Source: Harmothoe impar (lineage: Eukaryota; Annelida; Polychaeta; Phyllodocida; Polynoidae). From it: a stretch of 64,000 nt of DNA. The notes under the pieces are model-generated. The model was not told the origin of the DNA. It saw only the letters and a program-made list of their open reading frames with translations, and did no database searches. Shown one piece after another: positions 57,510 to 64,000 of the stretch. Every line of letters starts with the position of its first letter. Position 1 is the first letter of the stretch. A program made the translations under genes and the position numbers. The stretch lies in NCBI GenBank assembly GCA_947462335.1, contig OX381707.1, positions 62,163,773 to 62,227,772 of the forward strand. The letters run 5' to 3'.

Positions 57510-58429
57510 GGTTGGTCCCCCGTCAGGCCCTCTGGGGTGCACTGTTCCGCCCCTCGGAGGTAAAACTAAACCATCGACGCAGCTACACGCCCCTGGACAC
57601 CCAAAAGCAGACCGACGGTGCTGTCGTGACTTAACTGAGTCTCTACTGCCACCACACTGGAAGCAGCCTGATGTCTTCAACCGTGGTTTACTACTAAGCC
57701 ACAACCGTCGGTGCTCTACTACTGTCCAGGGCTCCTGATCCTGTGGTCACATTCTGCTATTGTGACCTATGAACTATTATATGGATCATCCTCCTGTGAT
57801 AATTATTTATAGGGAGGCACGGACCTACCTTTTTATATTTATATTTCACAAGAGATGGAAGTACTATACCGGTACTGGACTCTATCCATCTCTACCACCA
57901 TAAACTGCTAGGTACTGGAGTACCGCCCCTAATAAGGATGACGATCTATCCCACCTTATTTTAGGATACGCTATTATGGATTTTTATATATAAACTTTTC
58001 TACGCCAAAGGAAGTGGGAACTGCTATAGTTCCTATTATAAAACTTTTCTTCGCCAAAGGAAGTGAGAGCTATTATAGTTCTATTATTTATATATAAGGA
58101 CACTAACTCCACACGGATTCGCACCATTGCTGAATGAAGTAGGTGATGTGTTGAGTTTCCAAGGTGGTTATTTGGTGCCTTTACTATTAACTGATACTAG
58201 TCTAGGACTATCAGTTGGACAGTTTTTATATCATGTGCCTACGGGACTATGGTTTTACAAAGACTATATTGTTGATATAAACTGTTATGTGCATGTTAAC
58301 ATGTATGTTCATGTATGTATGCCTGTTGTTACTATGAGTAGAAATGTTACTTGTTGATAAATAGATATACGTGGTATATAATGTATCCAAGAGGTATTAT
58401 TATTATAAAACCAACCCTTCCTACATTCT
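57510..58429 (+). other. 3' untranslated region of the LTR element
   Basis: Non-coding sequence between ORF3 and the polypurine tract. It holds two more ACCGWCGGT motifs (57611-57619 and 57704-57712) and a tandem duplication of about 50 bp at about 57985-58085 (AAACTTTTCTACGCCAAAGG… / AAACTTTTCTTCGCCAAAGG…). The 76-codon frame at 58127-58357 lacks an ATG start and has no domain. Confidence 0.7.
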
Positions 58430-58441
58430 AAAGGGGGGTAG
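58430..58441 (+). other. Polypurine tract
   Basis: AAAGGGGGGTAG directly abuts the 3' LTR and is the expected plus-strand primer for reverse transcription. The T at the second-last-but-one position is a small departure from pure purine. Confidence 0.85.
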
Positions 58442-58988
58442 TGTAACGGGTTGACTATAAAGTCTAACTGTTATTGTTGTATATCTATTGTATGTTGTAT
58501 GATGTAAGACAACACGGTTCTATTGTGTTTAATAACTGTTTTATTCATCTAACTAGTGTCGTCGGTTCGTTACATACACCGACTCCTCTAGTTCGGTTAT
58601 CTATACGGTAGTGTACCGGTACCACCTTCGGTTACCGTCGGTAGTTGTTACATAATCATTTTTACATAACTAAACCTAACAGGTGGCGCTGCTAGTACGG
58701 TCACGTGGCTACGCAGCGCTGTATATAAGACGGCTGCTTCCCCATTGGAAGTCAGTCAGGTTTGGGACTGTCGTGACATGACCACCCTGTGCTCACGGGC
58801 TTAACTCTATGCTATAGGGTTGCCCACTGTATTATATATCTGTTCTGATCTCGTATATCCGCTGGTTATACTTGTACTATAATACCCAAGAGTTACCTTT
58901 ACAATAAAGTCGCCGTATATTAAAGTCTAATTTACCTTGTCTGGTTTTTGTACTCAAGTGTTACATACGTAGTAAGAGACCAACTACA
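58442..58988 (+). repeat. 3' LTR
   Basis: It has the same 547-bp sequence as 47431-47977; no difference was seen on a line-by-line reading. It has TATATAAG at 58722-58729 and AATAAA at 58903-58908. Confidence 0.97.
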
Positions 58989-59273
58989 GGCCAAATAAAA
59001 AAAAAGTTTTGTTTCAGGTAACATGAGAAGAAACTCTAGGGTCGGTAGGTCGGATTTTTTTAAAACTTTTTTTTTTCTACTTCCCCTGTATAATTGACCC
59101 AAAAAAGTGCAAAAATGAGGAGATTTTTTCCCTAAATTTTGTAAACCTAACATTGACCCCAAAAAAGTATAAAAATAAAAATTTCTTTAAAATTGCATAA
59201 AAAAACGTAGGGTCGGCCCTGTTTAGATAGGGTCGGTCGGGTGACCTAAAGCAAACCTTCTTTTTTTTTGGCC
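58989..59273. mobile_element. Harbinger-like MITE, copy 3, split by the LTR element
   Basis: The ends are GGCCAAATAAAAAAAAAGTT and, inverted, GGCCAAAAAAAAAGAAGGTT, with GGGTCGG motifs inside each end. The right flank is TTA (59274-59276). The matching left TTA lies at 47424-47426, followed by GGCC at 47427-47430. The LTR retrotransposon therefore inserted at the very tip of this MITE and duplicated GGCC. Confidence 0.8.
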
Positions 59274-59276
59274 TTA

Positions 59277-59659
59277 GGAAATACGGGAATCAGGCTATAA
59301 AACTGTGGTCATTAACAAGATCCAATGAATATACAAAGCGTGTTATGTCCATTACAATATTGATATTTGAAAAATCAATTCAATGTTTGGATGTTAATGT
59401 TGAATAATATCATTCAATATCAAAGTTCAACTGTTGTTTAACAATTAATGAACTTCAATTCAGTAGTGATAGATAGAGCTATAGATAAACGTTATCTTCT
59501 AAAAGTTGTCTTACTCTCAGTTTAAAAACTGAGCTACTTGATAATTATTCTCAACATTCTTAGCTTAGAATGGCACTGTATGTGTAAAACAAACACTTTT
59601 TACAACGGTCAGTAGGCTGTAAACTGAGGAAGATATATGGAATGTATTACTTTATACAT
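59277..59659. other. Gap between MITE and LINE, nothing recognised
   Basis: AT-rich sequence without a recognisable frame or repeat. The true 5' end of the LINE could lie here. Confidence 0.4.
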
Positions 59660-59667
59660 GACTATAG

Positions 59668-59677
59668 CAAGATGGCG
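59668..59677 (+). promoter_or_regulatory. YY1-like site at putative LINE 5' end
   Basis: CAAGATGGCG followed by GAATACTGGCAGC. Mammalian L1 starts with a closely similar CAAGATGGCCGAATA, a known YY1 site that sets the transcription start. It lies 162 bp before the ORF1 ATG. Confidence 0.45.
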
Positions 59678-59829
59678 AATACTGGCAGCGGTTGACTTTT
59701 GAGAAGGTCCGCATTAGATCCACTAACATCGGAGTCTATGTTACAATCAGGACATTTATTTTCACCCTGATGCCTCTATGAATAACATCGCTCGCCGAGG
59801 GTTATAAATTTGACCTATGGGAGTATTAA

Positions 59830-61197
59830 ATGGAGGAGAAACGTGAAGGTATTCAAACTAGAAGCCAGCGTAAGGAACAGGAGGACGATAATAGGGTTGA
59901 TTCAGGTCAAATCGGCATCGTCACTAAGGTAAACAAACCGTGTGTCAACATGGCGAATGACGATACTATTAGGACTTTTATGGCTGACATAAAGAAAATA
60001 AATGAATCAACCCTGGATAGGCTTGGCTCCATTGATACGTCTCTTAGTGGTCTAAACAAGAAAGTTGACGACAATAAGGGGCTAATCGAGTCTTATGTAA
60101 CATCCAATGATATGGTAGTGTCCGGCTTGAAGGAACGTATAGAGGATATAGAGGAACACCGCGGGAAGGCGGATCAGTATTGTCGTCAACTGGAGTTGGA
60201 CAATGCTAGACTAGAGCACAAGTTGGATAAACTCTCACTTAGGGTCAGGCAAAACGAAGAGATGTTAAAGCGCCACAACATCCTTATTGAAGGGGTACCG
60301 GAAAAGCAAGGTGATACTCCAAAGAAGATTTTGATTGATTTAATGGTAGATATAGGTGCCATTAAAGGCAATGAGCGTGTACATCTTGACGCGGCCTATA
60401 GGATTGGAAAACATCGGCCTAACCAAACCAGACCCAGGAATATCCTTGTGAGATTTAAGGACTTAGATCTCAAACTCAGACTCTTCCAAGAAATTGGAAA
60501 TATGAAGCACAAGAAGAGGTGGGAGGACGTTTATGTATCTGACGATCTCAGCATGGAACAGCAGAATGAGAGGAAAGAACTGAGGTGCTTGGCTAAAGTA
60601 GCCACCACTAAAGGTATGTCTGCAAAGGTTAAAGGTGGCAAACTGGAAATTGGCGACAAAACGATGACGTACAGAGATCTGTACCAACTACCCCAAGGAG
60701 TCACCATGGAGGCTGCAAAATTAGTGGTGATACCTTCAGGGACTTGCTTTCAATCGCATCATGCATTCCTCTCCAATATGCACCAATGCGAAATTGAGCA
60801 TGAGGGTATTATTTGGAACAGCTCAGAACAACTCTTCTGGTACAGAATGGCGAAATATAATGACGATGAGGAAATGGCTCGTAAAATCATGTTGAGTACT
60901 GATGGATATGAAGCTAAGAGACTGTCTTACCAGATTAAGGTGTCCAAGGCCGACAACGCAACCAACAGGTTCAAGATCATGGAGGAGGTATCAGAGCTGA
61001 AGTATCTCCAAAACACAGACATGGGTGAGAGACTCAAGGCGATTTCTGGTGGGATTTACGAATGTACCCTCGAAAAACCCTGGGGGTGCGGATTCACAAT
61101 TGCCAGAGCACACGAGATTACACCAAATAACATTAAGGAAAACAAGATGGGAAAGATCCTCGAGGCTCTAAGGGACAAGCTGAATAGCGCAACATAA
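59830..61197 (+). CDS. LINE ORF1 protein with C-terminal NADAR domain
   Basis: A 455-aa protein. Residues about 45-145 form a coiled coil (expected trimer). Residues about 148-250 look like the RRM of L1-type ORF1 proteins (RHNILIEGVPE… then RPRNILVRFKDLDLKLRLF). About 251-298 resembles the following C-terminal domain (YRDLYQLPQG). These parts normally bind element RNA. Unexpectedly, 305-455 matches the NADAR/YbiA fold: FLSN (313-316), the strand CEIEHEGIIWNSSEQ with E333-Q334, MAKYNDDEEMARKI, KYLQN, then PWGCGF (417-422) and a final KMGKILEALRDKL helix. NADAR enzymes cleave N-glycosidic bonds in ADP-ribose derivatives, including ADP-ribosyl-guanine in DNA. A Lys usual eight residues after the Glu appears as Met340 here, so activity is uncertain. 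The start is the only ATG giving the full coiled coil, with A at -3. Confidence 0.85.
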   Translation: MEEKREGIQTRSQRKEQEDDNRVDSGQIGIVTKVNKPCVNMANDDTIRTFMADIKKINESTLDRLGSIDTSLSGLNKKVDDNKGLIESYVTSNDMVVSGLKERIEDIEEHRGKADQYCRQLELDNARLEHKLDKLSLRVRQNEEMLKRHNILIEGVPEKQGDTPKKILIDLMVDIGAIKGNERVHLDAAYRIGKHRPNQTRPRNILVRFKDLDLKLRLFQEIGNMKHKKRWEDVYVSDDLSMEQQNERKELRCLAKVATTKGMSAKVKGGKLEIGDKTMTYRDLYQLPQGVTMEAAKLVVIPSGTCFQSHHAFLSNMHQCEIEHEGIIWNSSEQLFWYRMAKYNDDEEMARKIMLSTDGYEAKRLSYQIKVSKADNATNRFKIMEEVSELKYLQNTDMGERLKAISGGIYECTLEKPWGCGFTIARAHEITPNNIKENKMGKILEALRDKLNSAT

Positions 61198-62083
61198 TGT
61201 ATAGATATATGTAACTCAATATCTGCTGAAAGGTTCCCAAAGTAATTGCATTTTCCCCATGTCATGTCTTATTTTTTCATGTAAAAACACAGTGGAAATT
61301 GACTCACATTTTAATGTACGGTATATTTAAATTCTATGAATTTAAAGATATTTGTAATAATTACTTTGTACAAGTCATTCAACAATATCCTCTCTATATA
61401 TAATCATAATGTTATGGTGTAGGCCAATAATTACCCTGTTTAGGTTGTCTTAGATCCATCTGTATTATTGTGTTAATGCTAAATAGCCTACATACGGTAT
61501 AATATACACCAGCGATCAGCTGTTGAGCGGTCGTGGTCAGTGATTCACCTCTAACACGACAGGTGGCGCCAGTGAGTGTCGAACATTGTGCTCGCTTGAT
61601 ATGTATATTGTTGGTTTCTCGACTTACCGGTACTTTATTATAGAGCATCCTAGCAAATTGGAGAGGAGACTAAGCCACCATGGTTGTAATGTTTCTTTTG
61701 TTTATTACTAGTATATTTGTATGTCTCACGCTAGACACTGTTGGGTTAATTATTGTTGATCGAAGCCTACCGGTACTGATTGTATTGTCTAGACCTATGG
61801 CAATGAGCCTTTAATTCTGTCGGTATTTAAAATAACTATTTTCACAGGATATATTCGTTTAATCTAGAAATTGATTGATGTAACGATTTAAATTTATTTA
61901 AGTCTATATATTGATTAAGTGGTATATAGCTGACCCTATCTAGGGGTTAACTCTGTACAACTTATCTCATGTGGGAGACTTACTTCTCCTCTGTAGGTGG
62001 CACGAGTTACCTATACCTACCTTACTGTATTCATGTGTATTATGTAGTGATTGACTGGATATCATTGGGCTACCCTGTATTCT
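61198..62083 (+). other. Long spacer between LINE ORF1 and ORF2
   Basis: 886 bp without a domain-bearing frame. Most two-ORF LINEs have overlapping or closely spaced ORFs, so ORF2 may need an internal ribosome entry or its own transcript. An AGGTGGCGCC motif lies at 61561-61570, and a 44-codon hydrophobic frame lies at 61680-61814. It cannot be excluded that two different elements are joined here. Confidence 0.55.
61680..61814 (+). CDS. Small hydrophobic ORF with optimal start context (tentative)
   Basis: 44 codons, beginning in GCCACCATGG, the ideal vertebrate-type initiation context. The product is strongly hydrophobic over its first 26 residues (MVVMFLLFITSIFVCL…), like a signal anchor or transmembrane segment, and then has DRS and SRP. 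I recognise no family. It lies between ORF1 and ORF2 of the LINE. The context may be coincidental, so confidence is low. Confidence 0.2.
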   Translation: MVVMFLLFITSIFVCLTLDTVGLIIVDRSLPVLIVLSRPMAMSL

Positions 62084-64000
62084 ATGGTGGGTAGACACGT
62101 GAAAAGGGGTAGCAAAAATGATTTTTCATTGTCACATATTAATATTAGAAGTCTTAAGTCTAAGATTGAGACATTGCGTACACACATGTTTAGTAATTCT
62201 GATGCTGTATTGGGTATATCTGAAAGCTGGCTCCATGAAGCGGTACCTACTCACTTTGTGGATTTAGTTGGCTATAATTTGGAAAGACACGATAGAGCAT
62301 GGGGTGATGATATTATAAAAACAGGGGGGGGTGTTGCCATTTATATTAGGAAGGATTTATCCTATTCGACTACTAATTATCAACACCTTAATGTCAGTAG
62401 TAACGACATTGAGATTCAATGGGTTGAAATTATAAGAAATGGCAAAAAAAATATTGTGGTGGCAAATGTGTATAGGCCACCTGATGGTGACAAGGCCTCG
62501 TTTATTGAGCAGTTTAATTCGCTTATTAATAGAGCTCAACTTAGGAGAAAAGACCTAATGATTTTAGGATACTTTAATTTTGATTATTTGAATGTTACCA
62601 AGGTCTCGACAAGACTTATGAAAATATGTTTAAATATTCTAGGGCTGCAACAAATTATTGGCACCGCCACCAGGTCTAATGAGACGTCTAGTACATGCCT
62701 AGATTGGGTTATTACTAACACTACTAAACTGTTTGAATCATACACTAGAAAATGGAACTTGAGTGATCACCTTATGGTAGGAATCACTTTAGTTGATCAT
62801 TACTATGTAAATGAAAAGGTGTCCTTTGAGGGACGCTCGTATAAACGCTATAATGCTGAATTGTTTAAAGCCTGCATTAGAGATGCCGATTGGGGCCCTA
62901 TTGACGACTGTAATAACATTAATGAGAGATGGCAATTTATTTTGAATTTATTTACGTCGGAGCTTGATAATATGTGTCCTATTAAGACATTCAAGGTAAA
63001 AAAGGACAGGGCACCCTGGATCACCGACCACATCTTAGAAATTATCCATGATAAAGATACAGCTTTGGCGAGGGCTATTAGAAGCAAATCAGCAGATGAC
63101 TGGCGTTTGGCTAGTAGTCTAAGAAATAAAGTTAATAAATTTATAAGAAAGGCCAAAAGTAAATTTATTAGAGATAGCCTTGAAGAAAATCAGAAAAATA
63201 GCAAGAAATTTTGGCGTATCATAAATGGATTGGTCAAAGGTGATAGGGGTGTGCCACACTTTAAATTGAAGGACCATGTCAGGGGGGTGCTGGTAGATGA
63301 TGGTGATACACCTGACTTTATTAATGATTATTTCTTAAATATAGGTCCCAACCTTGCCAGAGCATATAATGTACCTTGGTCGTTCGACGGGGAAGAACTT
63401 GAGCAGGGGCTGTCAGATATAGAGACAAATGAGACTGAGGTATTGAAACTCATCAAGGGTTTGGATACTACTAAGTCATCTTGTATCGATGGTCTGTCTT
63501 CACCAGCTCTTAAGGATGCTATGACAGCAGTTCCTGAGCGTATAGCGGCATTGTTTAATGAATCCTTTATCACCAGCTCTATCCCAGATATATGGAAGGT
63601 TGGTACTATTGTTCCATTACAAAAGGATGGTGACAAATCGGAGGTGTCTAACCTGAGACCTGTGACTTTACTTCCTGTTATTGGTAAATTATTAGAAAAA
63701 ATAGTTAATGATAGATTAATTAATTATTTAGAAGATAATGATATTTTGGATCCCAAACAGGGGGGTTTCAGGTCAGATCACTCCACTATTAGTACTGTAA
63801 GCTATTTCACAGATGACATTTACACAGGGTTTAATACAAGGCAGTATACCTTGGCTACATTTATCGATTTGAAGAAGGCTTTCGACACCGTAAACCACTC
63901 GATTTTATTAGAAAAATTGTCCAAAATTGGTGTCGGGGGCCTTCTTCAAAAATGGTTGACCTGCTATCTTAGTAAAAGAAAGCAACGCACCTCTGCTAAT
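62084..64000 (+). CDS. LINE ORF2: AP endonuclease and reverse transcriptase (partial, runs off window)
   Basis: 639 codons are open to the window edge without a stop. The first in-frame ATG follows a TGA at 62048-62050. An AP-type endonuclease spans about 16-235: SHINIRSL, E47 in SESWL, IYIRKDL, VANVYRPP, then GYFN (162-165) and LSDH (226-229). In active endonucleases the third-last motif is GDxN; here the catalytic Asp is Tyr163 (GGA TAC), so nicking by this copy is probably lost. The RT begins near 500 (GTIVPLQKDGD, LRPVTLLPVIGKLLEK, GGFRSDHST) and reaches motif A, FIDLKKAFDTVNH, with D595. The YADD box and C-terminal part are beyond the window. It would make cDNA by target-primed reverse transcription. 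Confidence 0.92.
   Translation, partial: MVGRHVKRGSKNDFSLSHINIRSLKSKIETLRTHMFSNSDAVLGISESWLHEAVPTHFVDLVGYNLERHDRAWGDDIIKTGGGVAIYIRKDLSYSTTNYQHLNVSSNDIEIQWVEIIRNGKKNIVVANVYRPPDGDKASFIEQFNSLINRAQLRRKDLMILGYFNFDYLNVTKVSTRLMKICLNILGLQQIIGTATRSNETSSTCLDWVITNTTKLFESYTRKWNLSDHLMVGITLVDHYYVNEKVSFEGRSYKRYNAELFKACIRDADWGPIDDCNNINERWQFILNLFTSELDNMCPIKTFKVKKDRAPWITDHILEIIHDKDTALARAIRSKSADDWRLASSLRNKVNKFIRKAKSKFIRDSLEENQKNSKKFWRIINGLVKGDRGVPHFKLKDHVRGVLVDDGDTPDFINDYFLNIGPNLARAYNVPWSFDGEELEQGLSDIETNETEVLKLIKGLDTTKSSCIDGLSSPALKDAMTAVPERIAALFNESFITSSIPDIWKVGTIVPLQKDGDKSEVSNLRPVTLLPVIGKLLEKIVNDRLINYLEDNDILDPKQGGFRSDHSTISTVSYFTDDIYTGFNTRQYTLATFIDLKKAFDTVNHSILLEKLSKIGVGGLLQKWLTCYLSKRKQRTSAN

Larger units (their letters stand above)
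47431..58988 (+). mobile_element. Complete Ty3/gypsy-type LTR retrotransposon with extra ORF
   Basis: The 11,558-bp element has TG…CA LTRs of 547 bp, a 4-bp target duplication GGCC (47427-47430 and 58989-58992), a primer site, gag, pol, a third ORF and a polypurine tract. Domain order protease-RT-RNase H-integrase and the YLDD motif place it in Ty3/gypsy. It is longer than usual for that group because Gag is large and because an ORF3 unit of about 3 kb (54416-57509) plus a 920-bp 3' region follow pol. The LTRs appear identical base for base on reading, and all three ORFs are open, so it looks young and possibly active. Confidence 0.95.
59660..64000 (+). mobile_element. Non-LTR retrotransposon (CR1/Jockey-like), 5' part, with NADAR-ORF1
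   Basis: A two-ORF LINE: ORF1 at 59830-61197, an 886-bp spacer, and ORF2 from 62084 beyond the window edge. The 5' boundary is placed near 59660 only because a CAAGATGGCG motif (59668-59677) resembles the YY1 site at the start of other LINEs. An AP-type endonuclease ahead of the RT, and RT motifs close to CR1/Jockey elements, define the group. ORF1 is unusual in ending with a NADAR domain. Confidence 0.85.

Noticed and set aside
58127..58357. 76-codon frame before the 3' LTR as an accessory gene
   Set aside because: No ATG start and no recognisable motif; it lies in an AT-rich untranslated region.

Overview
The window looks like nuclear DNA from an animal, most likely a marine invertebrate. 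This is inferred from the very low density of conserved coding sequence, several families of short inverted-repeat DNA transposons (TA, TTA/TAA and 8-9 bp target duplications), long minisatellites, CpG-rich promoter-like patches, tRNA-derived SINE-like units, a metazoan-type Ty3/gypsy element and a non-LTR element of the CR1/Jockey type. The species cannot be named from the sequence. No host gene with a recognisable protein domain was found. Nearly all open frames in the first 47 kb are short, antisense to satellites, or unsupported.

Layout. 1-47 kb is non-coding and repeat-rich. It holds a GA microsatellite, two TA-flanked MITEs with internal 'ATAAGCGC' repeats (1.5 and 4.3 kb), Harbinger-like MITEs (2.4, 31.5 and 36.2 kb), and a 27-bp minisatellite bracketed by a 36-bp exact direct repeat (2.6-3.6 kb). 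It also holds a 26-bp minisatellite with a higher-order duplication (10.7-11.6 kb), two hAT-like MITEs (12.9 and 22.3 kb), a 5'-truncated LINE tail (24.1-24.9 kb) and a 660-bp foldback made of two inverted tRNA-like units (30.7-31.4 kb). Further right are an array of TTGACAG palindromes with two embedded 18-bp iteron arrays (34.7-35.9 kb), a 1.57-kb TA-flanked element full of GTCCCACTTT motifs (37.3-38.8 kb) and a 21-bp satellite open in both strands (42.0-42.8 kb).

47431-58988 is a complete Ty3/gypsy-type LTR retrotransposon of about 11.6 kb. Its two 547-bp LTRs appear identical, so the insertion is recent. It has a tRNA-His primer site, Gag (717 aa), and Pol (protease, RT, RNase H and integrase with two AT-hooks) joined through a probable -1 frameshift signal. 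Between pol and the 3' LTR it carries a third gene of 803 aa, not an envelope. This encodes a nuclear-looking protein with two variant zinc fingers and a coiled coil, and it lies behind its own CCAAT/GC-box/TATA promoter. The palindromic nonamer ACCGWCGGT recurs about a dozen times in the element, including upstream of both promoters, so ORF3 may be an element-encoded regulator.

59660-64000 is the 5' part of a second retrotransposon, a non-LTR element. ORF1 is coiled coil + RRM + C-terminal domain with a NADAR (YbiA-like ADP-ribose glycosidase-fold) domain fused at its end. An 886-bp spacer separates it from ORF2 (endonuclease + RT), which runs off the window. The NADAR-ORF1 fusion is the most striking candidate for an undescribed system: a LINE that may carry its own enzyme acting on ADP-ribosylated nucleic acid.
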